The translations under genes were made by a program, and so were the position numbers. A stretch of 33,272 nt of DNA from the NCBI RefSeq assembly GCF_014696385.1, contig NZ_JACJQB010000039.1, forward strand, positions 1-33,272, in the 5' to 3' direction. Position 1 is the stretch's first letter. Each line of letters starts with the position of its first letter. This document shows, piece by piece, positions 23,130 to 30,711 of this stretch. Source of the DNA: Pseudanabaena mucicola FACHB-723 (GTDB taxonomy: Bacteria > Cyanobacteriota > Cyanobacteriia > Pseudanabaenales > Pseudanabaenaceae). The notes below the pieces were generated by a model. That model saw nothing but the letters and a program-made list of their open reading frames with translations. It did not search any database and was not told where the DNA came from.

Positions 23130-23579
23130 GTGACGCATACCTTTTTAGTGCAACCTGGTAAATGGACTCTTGAAGGAAACTGGATCGAGGGGGATTCCAT
23201 GCCAATTAGAGTGAAAGGTAAAACTTTAGTAGGTTGGTCAAGGGATAATTATTGGTTCACAATGGTTACAAAATTGACATTTCCTGATAGCGATCGCAGT
23301 GAATTAACCACAGCCTACAAGGGGCGTATAGACTCCGATGAGCGTCGTTTTACGTTTATGGTTGATGATAGTTTCTTGGGCAAGGTGGAAGGGGAAGGTA
23401 TAATTGGAGCTGATTCTATTACGCAACGCTATTGGGTAATGGGAGACAAAAAGGTAAGAACAGGCTTTCAGACTCTGTATCGGCGAGAGCCCAATATTTA
23501 CTATCTAGTCAGTGGCATTGTGGCAGGACAAAATCTAGAAAGTACCATGGAAGCATGTTTAACCCGCCATCAGGAATAG
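23130..23579 (+). CDS. conserved-looking small protein, 149 residues
   Basis: I chose GTG 23130 (product MTHTFLVQPGKWTLEGNWIE...). The open frame continues upstream to 22974, but that part is translated hairpin. The protein is beta-rich: a strand (FLVQPGKWTLEGNWI), another with KGKTLVGW, and repeated pairs ending in RYWVMGDKKVRTGFQTLYRR. It has no signal peptide and no membrane segment. The layout suggests a small beta-barrel such as a lipocalin-like fold, but I cannot name the family. A bidirectional terminator follows. Confidence 0.6.
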   Translation: MTHTFLVQPGKWTLEGNWIEGDSMPIRVKGKTLVGWSRDNYWFTMVTKLTFPDSDRSELTTAYKGRIDSDERRFTFMVDDSFLGKVEGEGIIGADSITQRYWVMGDKKVRTGFQTLYRREPNIYYLVSGIVAGQNLESTMEACLTRHQE

Positions 23580-23582
23580 CAG

Positions 23583-23622
23583 TCCATAAAAAAGCACCCA
23601 TCATCGGGTGCTTTTTTATGGA
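23583..23622. terminator. bidirectional terminator
   Basis: A 17-bp stem (TCCATAAAAAAGCACCC / GGGTGCTTTTTTATGGA) with loop ATCATC lies between the small protein stop (23579, +) and the Ctp protease stop (23631, -). Confidence 0.9.
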
Positions 23623-23630
23623 CCAATAAC

Positions 23631-24896
23631 TTAGCGACTGCTAGCTCTTTTCAGTTCGCTAGAAAGAACATCGATGGCAGTGGCAAACTGTGGGTCGGCA
23701 TCTGTCCCAACCAGATCACGGTTTTTGCTGAGTCTGTCAATATCAGCTTTGCTCAACTCGACAATGCGATCAGGTACAATGCCGAGGTGATTGATATCAC
23801 GACCGCTAGGAGTATAGTATTTGGCGATGGTAACTGCCATACCTGAGCGATCGCTCAAGGAATGTACAGATTGGACTAGTCCTTTACCAAAGGTCTTTGT
23901 CCCCACAATGGTTGCTCTCTTGTTGTCTTGGAGTGCGCCTGACAAAATTTCGCTAGCACTAGCTGAGCCACCATCTACTAATACAACCAATGGTTTATTG
24001 GTTAAAGCTTGGCGGTTAGCAATCAATCTCTCACTTTCGCCTTTACGATCAATAGTCGATACAATCGGTGCATTGTCTAGCCACATCCGTGCAATTTCCG
24101 CACTGGAATATAGCAAACCACCGGGGTTAGAACGCAAATCCATCACAAAACCAACTGCGCCTTTATTGACATGATCTTGGATTGCCTTACGCATATCGTT
24201 AGAAGCATTGGCATTGAATTGGCGCAGGCTGATATAGCTAACCTTACCGATATTAGTGTCGCGGAGTTCGGCTTTGACAGGATGAATTTCAATTTTTGCT
24301 CTGGCTAGCTCTACTTCAAATTGACGATCGCCGCGCTTAATACCTAACTTGACCTTGGTTCCAGCGGGCCCACGGATGAGTGCAACCGCTTGATTAATAT
24401 CCATTCCCTCTGTGGATTTACCTGCAATCGTCGTAATTACATCCTTGGTTAAAACCCCAGCTTTTGCGGCTGGAGAGTCTTCAATTGGGGCAACAACTGT
24501 CAATTGCTTAGTTTGATCATCCATGCCCAATTGGATGCCTACCCCTGTCAGTTCACCTGAAGTGTCAATCTGCATACTCTTAAACTGTTCTGGATCCATA
24601 AAACGAGTGTATGGATCATCAAGCAGTTTCAACATTTCTCGGACTGAGCGGTATGCCTCGGCTTTGGATGAGTAGTCACGATTTTCAACATATTGTCTTC
24701 TGACTTGTCGCCAGTCAACTTTATTAAACGAGCCATCAACATACTCGCGATTAATAAGCTGCCAAGCTTCGTCTACGATTTCTTTGGGGCTATCCCGAAA
24801 TGCGGCGATGCTAGGGTTTGCTAGCTGAAAACCAACAACTGCCACAGCCGCAGCTAATGCTGCTGTTGTACCAAGTACAAGTCCGCCTTTTGCCAT
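23631..24896 (-). CDS. S41 carboxyl-terminal processing protease, CtpA/B/C type
   Basis: The product is 421 residues. A signal peptide or membrane anchor (residues 1-32, hydrophobic LVLGTTAALAAAVAVVGF) directs it to the thylakoid lumen or periplasm. The PDZ domain covers about 115-200 (GVGIQLGM, IEDSPAAKAGVL). The catalytic dyad is Ser313 (GGSASASEILSG) and Lys338 (TKTFGKGLVQ). CtpA in cyanobacteria removes the C-terminal tail of the D1 photosystem II protein; CtpB and CtpC are paralogs, and I cannot assign which this is. AGGAAG lies 7 bases before the ATG. The upstream gap to amt holds HIP1 sites. Confidence 0.92.
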   Translation of the reverse strand: MAKGGLVLGTTAALAAAVAVVGFQLANPSIAAFRDSPKEIVDEAWQLINREYVDGSFNKVDWRQVRRQYVENRDYSSKAEAYRSVREMLKLLDDPYTRFMDPEQFKSMQIDTSGELTGVGIQLGMDDQTKQLTVVAPIEDSPAAKAGVLTKDVITTIAGKSTEGMDINQAVALIRGPAGTKVKLGIKRGDRQFEVELARAKIEIHPVKAELRDTNIGKVSYISLRQFNANASNDMRKAIQDHVNKGAVGFVMDLRSNPGGLLYSSAEIARMWLDNAPIVSTIDRKGESERLIANRQALTNKPLVVLVDGGSASASEILSGALQDNKRATIVGTKTFGKGLVQSVHSLSDRSGMAVTIAKYYTPSGRDINHLGIVPDRIVELSKADIDRLSKNRDLVGTDADPQFATAIDVLSSELKRASSR

Positions 24897-25273
24897 GTCA
24901 ACTTCCTGAAAGGTGATGTGTAGTGAGGAACGCGATATTTCTATAAGTACACCAACTCTAGCACAGGAGTTTTTAAGCGGGTGATCAAATTGACGAAAGA
25001 ATTAAATTATCACTCTAATGGGCTATGGGCTGCGATCGCAAAAATTTCCATTGATTCAACAAAGGAGGACATAAGCAAAACTTGCATTGCCCTAGCTACA
25101 GAAATTTGCGATCGCAAGATTTCTATACATATTTTGCTTGGAAATGATGATTGCTTATCCATTTTGTATAAACCTACACAAAAAGCATGTACCTGAGTCT
25201 GATGTTATGGAAATTACTAAATCTGTAAGATTAATTCGCACAAGCGTTTTACTTCATTGAGGAGAATTCTAAG
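24897..25273. other. intergenic region upstream of amt
   Basis: 377 bases. A short + strand frame (GTG 24981 to 25196, 71 residues) has AGGAG in front but shows no family signature, and I do not accept it as a gene. TGCGATCGCAAAAATTTC (25031-25048) and GAAATTTGCGATCGCA (25101-25116) form an imperfect inverted repeat around two HIP1 sites. GTTATGGAAATTAC (25204-25217) resembles a weak NtcA site. A GAGGAG ribosome site lies at 25258-25263. Confidence 0.6.
25204..25217 (+). promoter_or_regulatory. weak NtcA-like site upstream of amt
   Basis: GTTATGGAAATTAC fits GTN10AC, with the left half GTT instead of GTA. NtcA activates ammonium transporters in cyanobacteria. No -10 box sits at the usual distance for a class II site, so this is a candidate only. 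Confidence 0.25.
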
Positions 25274-26776
25274 GTGTTGGTTTATAAGTCAAATCAAAAG
25301 AGGAGACTCAAGAGTTCAGTAAACTGGACTGCTTGTATTCCGCTTGCGGCAATTATTGGTGTCTTCTGGGTATATGCAGCTACTGCTCAAGAACCTGCTG
25401 CGCCCCCCGCAGATCCAACTGCGGAAATGAAGGCAGCTATCGATGGACTCAAAGTTGGTCTCGATACTCTTTGGGTTGCGATCGCAGCTTTTCTAGTATT
25501 CTTCATGAACGCTGGTTTCGCATTGGTTGAATCTGGATTCTGCCGTCGTAAAAATACAGTCAACATTCTGACCAAAAACCTAATCGTATTTGCGATCGCC
25601 ACAATTGCTTACTGGCTATTAGGCTTTGGCTTCATGTTTGGTGATGACGGAGGCAACAACTTTATTGGTTTACAAGGTTTCTTCCTTGGCGGTGAAGATA
25701 ATAGCCCTGCTACTGGTGATGCTTACAAGGGTATCTTCGGCTCGCTCAACTGGACTGGTGTTCCGCTCGAAGCTAAGTTTTTATTCCAGTTAGTGTTCTC
25801 GGCGACTGCTGCCACCATCGTTTCAGGTGCTGTGGCTGAGCGCATTAAGTTTATGGCATTTATGCTGTTTAGCTTCATTCTTGTGGCTATTTCCTATCCC
25901 ATCACTGGACATTGGATTTGGGGTGGTGGCTGGTTAGCCGACATGGGCTTCTGGGACTTTGCTGGCTCAACTGTAGTCCACTCCGTTGGTGGTTGGGGTG
26001 CTTTAGTAGGTGCATCAATTCTCGGCGCTCGTGCTGGCCGCTACGGCGAAGATGGCAAAACCCGCGCTATCCCCGGTCACAGCATGAGCCTCGCGACCTT
26101 GGGTTGTTTGATTCTATGGTTAGGTTGGTTTGGGTTTAACCCTGGCTCTACGATGGCAGTTGGCGATGGTCGTTTACTCGCCCACATTGCTTTGACTACC
26201 AATACGGCTGCTTGTACTGGCGCACTTGCGGCAACTATTGCTGCTTGGCTTTATCTAGGCAAGCCTGACCTATCCATGATCGTCAATGGTGTATTGGCTG
26301 GACTGGTTGGTGTAACCGCAAGTTGCGCTTGGGTAACCTTACCTAGTGCTGCCATCATTGGTGCAGTTGCTGGAACCATCGTGGTATTCGCCGTTGGTTT
26401 CTTCGACAAGCTCAAGATTGATGACCCTGTGGGCGCAACTTCAGTCCACCTTGTCTGCGGTATTTGGGGAACCTTAGCAGTTGGTCTATTTGCTGTTGGC
26501 CCTGATGCTCTAATAGGTAATGGTTACAAACTTCAAGGTGGTGTAGGGCCTGCTGCTGGTCTATTCTTTGGTGGTGGCTTTACCCAGCTATGGCATCAGT
26601 TAATTGGTATTGCAGCTGTTGGCGGTTTTACCGTTGCTTTTAGCTTTATTGGTTGGTATGTCATTGCCTTGATCACAGGTGGTATTCGCGTTGAACCTGA
26701 AGAGGAATTCAAGGGTCTGGATATTGGTGAGCATGGTATGGAAGCATACTCTGGCTTTGTAAAGGAAAGCGAATAG
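25274..26776 (+). CDS. amt: Amt/MEP/Rh-family ammonium transporter
   Basis: The product is 500 residues with a GTG start and GAGGAG about 10 bases upstream. A cleavable N-terminal signal (IPLAAIIGVFWVYAATAQE) precedes an acidic/proline segment and about eleven membrane spans. Pore residues appear in TVVHSVGGWGALVG (first pore His) and SVHLVCGIWGTLAVG (second pore His). Conserved sections AFALVESGFCRRKN-like and FGFNPGSTMA match the family. It imports ammonium across the plasma membrane. The final segment (EPEEEFKGLDIGEHGMEAY) is the cytoplasmic tail. A weak NtcA-like site is upstream. A terminator follows at 26789. Confidence 0.95.
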   Translation: MLVYKSNQKRRLKSSVNWTACIPLAAIIGVFWVYAATAQEPAAPPADPTAEMKAAIDGLKVGLDTLWVAIAAFLVFFMNAGFALVESGFCRRKNTVNILTKNLIVFAIATIAYWLLGFGFMFGDDGGNNFIGLQGFFLGGEDNSPATGDAYKGIFGSLNWTGVPLEAKFLFQLVFSATAATIVSGAVAERIKFMAFMLFSFILVAISYPITGHWIWGGGWLADMGFWDFAGSTVVHSVGGWGALVGASILGARAGRYGEDGKTRAIPGHSMSLATLGCLILWLGWFGFNPGSTMAVGDGRLLAHIALTTNTAACTGALAATIAAWLYLGKPDLSMIVNGVLAGLVGVTASCAWVTLPSAAIIGAVAGTIVVFAVGFFDKLKIDDPVGATSVHLVCGIWGTLAVGLFAVGPDALIGNGYKLQGGVGPAAGLFFGGGFTQLWHQLIGIAAVGGFTVAFSFIGWYVIALITGGIRVEPEEEFKGLDIGEHGMEAYSGFVKESE

Positions 26777-26788
26777 TTTTTCTAAATA

Positions 26789-26827
26789 CAAGAGAAAAGG
26801 CGGCACAATGTGCCGCCTTTTCTCTTG
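26789..26827 (+). terminator. terminator after amt
   Basis: A 17-bp perfect stem (CAAGAGAAAAGGCGGCA / TGCCGCCTTTTCTCTTG) with an inner CAATG tip. Confidence 0.85.
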
Positions 26828-26887
26828 CTAATGCTTTTTCGTTTTCTTTTTGTAAAGTTCATCTTAATTCCGATGGGTTTATGGGGG

Positions 26888-26893
26888 TATAAT
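26888..26893 (+). promoter_or_regulatory. -10 box candidate for sir
   Basis: A consensus TATAAT lies 45 bases before the sir ATG. A clear -35 hexamer is not visible at 17 bases; TTAATT at 26864 is a weak match. Confidence 0.4.
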
Positions 26894-26937
26894 TGTGGGG
26901 CAAAGAAGTTACCAGTATAAATTCCGATAGTTGAACC

Positions 26938-28854
26938 ATGACAAACACTTTGATCAACCCTGTAAAAGTATCGAAGGTTGAAGTCCTTAAGCAAAAAAGT
27001 AACTTTTTGCGAGGTCCCATTGACACCGAGCTAAACGACGGCAATCCTTTTTTTAGTCAGGATGGTCTCCAAATCCTGAAGTTTCATGGTTCCTATCAGC
27101 AAAAGTATCGTGACTTAGACAAAGCGAAAAACAAAGGTGAAGAAGCGCAATACACAATGATGTTGCGTACCCGTAGCCCCGGTGGTGTGATTCCTTGGCA
27201 GTTGTATTTAGCGCTTGATAAATTGTGCGATAAGTACGGGAATCACACCTTACGTGCGACTACTCGCCAAGGTTTTCAGATTCATGGCATCCTCAAAGAG
27301 AATCTGAAGACGGTGATTGCAGATATCACTAGAAACATGGGATCGACAGTGGGGGCATGTGGCGACATTAATCGTAACGTTATGGCTCCTGCTGTACCAT
27401 TTAAAAACAAGCCTGAATATGCCTATGCTCGTGAATATGCGGTCAAAATCGCTGATTTCCTAGCGCCACAGGCAGGTGCTTACTACGACATTTGGCTAGA
27501 CGGAGAGGTGGCTGTCACGTCTTCGGAAGATCGCGAGGTAGTAGAGGCACGTAACCGTCAAGGCAAGGGATCGGCGAAAACGAATATTAGTGATGTTGAG
27601 CCAATCTACGGCACACAATATTTGCCCCGTAAATTTAAAATTGCGATCGCAGTGGCAGGGGATAATTCCGTTGATCTGTATACCAATGATTTGGCGTTGG
27701 TGGTAATTACCGATGCTCAGAATCAATTAGAGGGATTTAATGTCTATGTTGGCGGTGGTTTAGGTCGCGCCCACAATAACGATGCCACCATCGTCAGAAT
27801 GGCAGACTGTATCGGATTTGTACCTGTTGCCGAAATCTATGACGCGATCAAGGCAATTGTTGCAGTCCAACGGGATTACGGCGATCGTCACAATCGCCGC
27901 CATTCGCGCTTTAAGCATATTCTGCATGAATGGGGTGTAGATAAATTTATGCAAGTTTTGCGCGAATACTACCCCACCCCATTAGCGCCCGCTAGAGAAT
28001 TGCCTGCTTTTAAATATCAAGATTACTTGGGCTGGCACGAACAGGGCGATGGCAAATATTTTGTTGGTGTTTCCATTGAGAACGGTCGAGTTAGCGATCG
28101 CAAAGATCTCCAACTCAAAACGGCTCTTCGTGAAATTAGCGAGACATTTCATCATGACTTTGTCCTAACGCCTAATCACAACCTGTTGATTACGGAAGTT
28201 GCCGCCGATGAAAAAGATGCCATTCAGAAAATTCTCGATCGTTGCGGTGTACTTGCCCCAGACAAAATTGACAGCCTCGTGCGTTATTCGATGGCTTGCC
28301 CTGCTTTCCCCACCTGTGGTCTAGCGATCGCTGAGTCAGAAAGAATTTTACCCAGCATCTTAGCGAGAATTCGTAAACTCTTGGTCAGATTGGGCTTGCA
28401 AGATGAAACCTTTATCACCCGTATGACGGGATGTCCCAATGGTTGCGCCCGTCCCTACATGGCAGAACTCGCGTTTGTCGGTAGTGCTGCCGATGAGTAC
28501 CAAATTTGGTTGGGTGGTAGCTTTGACTCGACGCGATTGGCACAGCCCTATGTGCAGCGTTTGCATGTTGACAATCTCGAAAAAGGTCTAGAACCTTTAT
28601 TTGTCTATTTCCGTAATGAGAGACAAGCGAGCGAGAGTTTTGGTGATTTTTGCGATCGCAAAGGTATTGAAGACTTGCGTCAATTTGCCGAAACCTATGT
28701 GCCAGAGGAAAACCCTAAGGGCAAGCGCAAGGATGTGCGGCATCGGGTTACGCTTTCGGGTAAATCCTATGAGCTCTTGAAGAAGGCTGTAGATGCACAG
28801 GGTGCTTCGATGAAAGACATTGTGGAGTTGGCTTTGGAGAAGTATTTGGGCTAG
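26938..28854 (+). CDS. sir: ferredoxin-sulfite reductase
   Basis: The product is 638 residues, matching cyanobacterial ferredoxin-sulfite reductase rather than the shorter nitrite reductase (about 510). It reduces sulfite to sulfide with six electrons from ferredoxin, using siroheme and a 4Fe-4S cluster. The cluster Cys are in CPAFPTCGLA and GCPNGCARPY. The siroheme-side motif is RATTRQGFQIHG, and ACGDINRNVMAP follows. A C-terminal extension (RHRVTLSGKSYELLKKAVDA) resembles a small DNA-binding-like or ribbon-helix module; in cyanobacterial and plastid Sir such tails exist. A perfect 26-bp hairpin follows 6 bases after the stop. NirA cannot be fully excluded but length and tail favour Sir. Confidence 0.88.
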   Translation: MTNTLINPVKVSKVEVLKQKSNFLRGPIDTELNDGNPFFSQDGLQILKFHGSYQQKYRDLDKAKNKGEEAQYTMMLRTRSPGGVIPWQLYLALDKLCDKYGNHTLRATTRQGFQIHGILKENLKTVIADITRNMGSTVGACGDINRNVMAPAVPFKNKPEYAYAREYAVKIADFLAPQAGAYYDIWLDGEVAVTSSEDREVVEARNRQGKGSAKTNISDVEPIYGTQYLPRKFKIAIAVAGDNSVDLYTNDLALVVITDAQNQLEGFNVYVGGGLGRAHNNDATIVRMADCIGFVPVAEIYDAIKAIVAVQRDYGDRHNRRHSRFKHILHEWGVDKFMQVLREYYPTPLAPARELPAFKYQDYLGWHEQGDGKYFVGVSIENGRVSDRKDLQLKTALREISETFHHDFVLTPNHNLLITEVAADEKDAIQKILDRCGVLAPDKIDSLVRYSMACPAFPTCGLAIAESERILPSILARIRKLLVRLGLQDETFITRMTGCPNGCARPYMAELAFVGSAADEYQIWLGGSFDSTRLAQPYVQRLHVDNLEKGLEPLFVYFRNERQASESFGDFCDRKGIEDLRQFAETYVPEENPKGKRKDVRHRVTLSGKSYELLKKAVDAQGASMKDIVELALEKYLG

Positions 28855-28859
28855 TCATT

Positions 28860-28914
28860 CCAAAAACAAAAAGGGGTGGCAGCGCAAAGCGCTGCCACCC
28901 CTTTTTGTTTTTGG
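28860..28914. repeat. 26-bp perfect hairpin after sir
   Basis: The arms (28860-28885 / 28889-28914) are exact complements with an AAA loop; the tip is GGCAGCGC-AAA-GCGCTGCC. It should terminate sir. The tip resembles the GCGCAAAGCGC arm of the palindromic family. Confidence 0.88.
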
Positions 28915-28956
28915 AGTTATGGCATAATAGCGATACCGCGACTCACTGCTGAAGTT

Positions 28957-30582
28957 TTGAACCAATCCTATTTTCAGTCCGAATATTTACTCTTTGACCA
29001 TGCTACTCCTGACCATGATGCGGTAAATATTGTTTTTGCCTTCCCAAATACTTACACCGTGGGGATCACTAGTTTAGGATATCAAGGGGTTTGGGCAAAT
29101 TTAGCCATGCGATCGCAAATAAATGTAAGCCGTTGGTTTACCGATGCCCACGAAGACTTACCGCGCCAGATCGAAATATTAGGATTCTCGTTTTCGTGGG
29201 AACTAGATTATGTCAACATTTTGGCAGCATTAAAGAAATTTGACATTCCCATTGATAGTTGCGATCGCCGTGATGAACATCCCCTTGTATTCGGTGGTGG
29301 TCCAGTTCTCACTGCCAATCCCGAACCATTCGCGGCATGGTTTGATATTATTCTGCTCGGTGATGGGGAAGAATTAATTGGGAACTTTCTGCAAGCTTAC
29401 CAAGAGGTGCGCCACGCTAGTCGTGATGAAAAATTGCGCCATTTAGCGAAACTTGAGGGGATTTACATTCCGCAACTATACGCAGTGAGCTATGAATCGG
29501 ATGATGGGGCGATCATTTCGATTCAACCGATCGATGTTGATATTCCCGCAATCATCCATAAACAAACCTACAAAGGCAATGTCCTCTCAGCATCTACAGT
29601 CGTCACCGCTAAAGCTGCATGGGAAAGCATTTTTATGGTGGAAGTGGTGCGAAGTTGTCCAGAGATGTGCCGCTTCTGTCTAGCCAGCTATCTCACACTC
29701 CCATTTCGGACTGCCAGTTTAGAATCGAGCTTAATTCCTGCGATCGCCAAGGGTTTAGAAGTCACTAAGCGCTTGGGTTTACTTGGTGCATCAATTACCC
29801 AACATCCAGAGTTTGATACATTGCTAGATTATCTCGCTCAGCCACAATTTGATGATGTCCGCCTCAGTCTTGCCTCTGTTCGCACTAATACACTCACTGA
29901 AAAATTAGCGCGAATTCTCGCCACCCGTGATAGTCGTTCCGTCACGATTGCCATTGAAAGCGGTTCTGAGCGGTTACGCGAGATTATCAATAAGAAATTG
30001 CACAATGACGAAATTCGGCAAGCGGCAATCAATGCTCAAGCGGGGGGATTAAAATCCCTCAAGCTTTACGGTATGGCAGGTGTACCCATGGAGAATGATG
30101 ACGATATCGAACAAACAATCGATATGTTGATATCCCTGCGGAAGCTAGCACCAAAATTAAAGATTACTTTTGGTTGCAGTACCTTTGTGCCTAAGTCCCA
30201 TACTCCTTGGCAATGGCAAGGAGTCGGTACCTCAGCCGAGAAGAAAATGCAACACTTTCGTAAAAAGCTATTACCCAAGGGCATTGATTTTCGTCCTGAA
30301 AGTTACAAAGATTCAATTGTGCAAGCCCTGATTTCTAGAGGTGATCGACGCTTGACGAAACTGTTGCGGCTAGCCTGTAGCTATAGCGATGGTGATGTTC
30401 CGAGCGACGGCTCTTATAAACGTGCCTTTAAGGAATTGAAGGGACAATTACCCCCCCTTGCTTGGTATGTCCATGAAAATTGGGATGTGCAGCAAGTTTT
30501 ACCTTGGCATCATTTGCGTAGTGCTTTGCCTATCGAAACCCTAATCAAACATCGAGAGACTTCCTTTGCTACGCAACACTAA
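28957..30582 (+). CDS. B12-binding-domain radical SAM protein, unknown substrate
   Basis: From TTG 28957 the product is 541 residues. An N-terminal region with AFPNTYTVGITSLGYQGVW resembles the cobalamin-binding-type domain of these proteins, and GFSFSWELDYVNI and FGGGPVLTANPEPFA are typical. The radical SAM 4Fe-4S motif is CPEMCRFC (C-x3-C-x2-C). SIAIESGSERLREIINK follows. These enzymes use S-adenosylmethionine radicals; some also bind B12. No substrate is predicted. The start is uncertain: there is no ATG near, the frame is open back to GTG 28876 inside the sir hairpin, and TTG 28957 gives the best N-terminus. CATAAT at 28923-28928 could be the -10 box, giving a short leader. Confidence 0.82.
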   Translation: MNQSYFQSEYLLFDHATPDHDAVNIVFAFPNTYTVGITSLGYQGVWANLAMRSQINVSRWFTDAHEDLPRQIEILGFSFSWELDYVNILAALKKFDIPIDSCDRRDEHPLVFGGGPVLTANPEPFAAWFDIILLGDGEELIGNFLQAYQEVRHASRDEKLRHLAKLEGIYIPQLYAVSYESDDGAIISIQPIDVDIPAIIHKQTYKGNVLSASTVVTAKAAWESIFMVEVVRSCPEMCRFCLASYLTLPFRTASLESSLIPAIAKGLEVTKRLGLLGASITQHPEFDTLLDYLAQPQFDDVRLSLASVRTNTLTEKLARILATRDSRSVTIAIESGSERLREIINKKLHNDEIRQAAINAQAGGLKSLKLYGMAGVPMENDDDIEQTIDMLISLRKLAPKLKITFGCSTFVPKSHTPWQWQGVGTSAEKKMQHFRKKLLPKGIDFRPESYKDSIVQALISRGDRRLTKLLRLACSYSDGDVPSDGSYKRAFKELKGQLPPLAWYVHENWDVQQVLPWHHLRSALPIETLIKHRETSFATQH

Positions 30583-30598
30583 AGCCTCGAAAGGCTTT
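30581..30598 (+). terminator. short hairpin after the radical SAM gene
   Basis: AAAGCCT-CGAA-AGGCTTT overlaps the end of the stop codon. The following T-rich stretch makes it a probable terminator. Confidence 0.55.
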
Positions 30599-30670
30599 CT
30601 TTTGAAATCGCCCTCTTCTCGGACAATTTCAAAAGTGTCTCTGGATTTTAATTCAGCGCTTTGTGCTGAA
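30599..30670. repeat. degenerate palindromic repeat
   Basis: CTTTTGAAAT and ATTTCAAAAG (30599-30608 / 30626-30635) form an outer stem whose inner 17 bases no longer pair. CTGGATTTTAATTCAGCGC, just downstream, resembles the family arm CTGGGTTTTAATAAAGCGC. Confidence 0.5.
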
Positions 30671-30711
30671 ATTATGTAAATCAATCAAAAAATAAGCTTA
30701 TAGGTGCAAAA

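Noticed and set aside
24981-25196. 71-residue frame (GTG start, AGGAG upstream) before amt
   Set aside because: It has no family signature, overlaps the HIP1 inverted repeat, and the region looks regulatory. I keep it only as a low-probability gene.
28876-28956. GTG start of the radical SAM protein in the sir hairpin
   Set aside because: The residues encoded there come from the hairpin and do not look like a family N-terminus.
30598-30711. Cobalamin riboswitch before cobB
   Set aside because: I see no B12-box-like sequence and the gap is short and holds a degenerate repeat.
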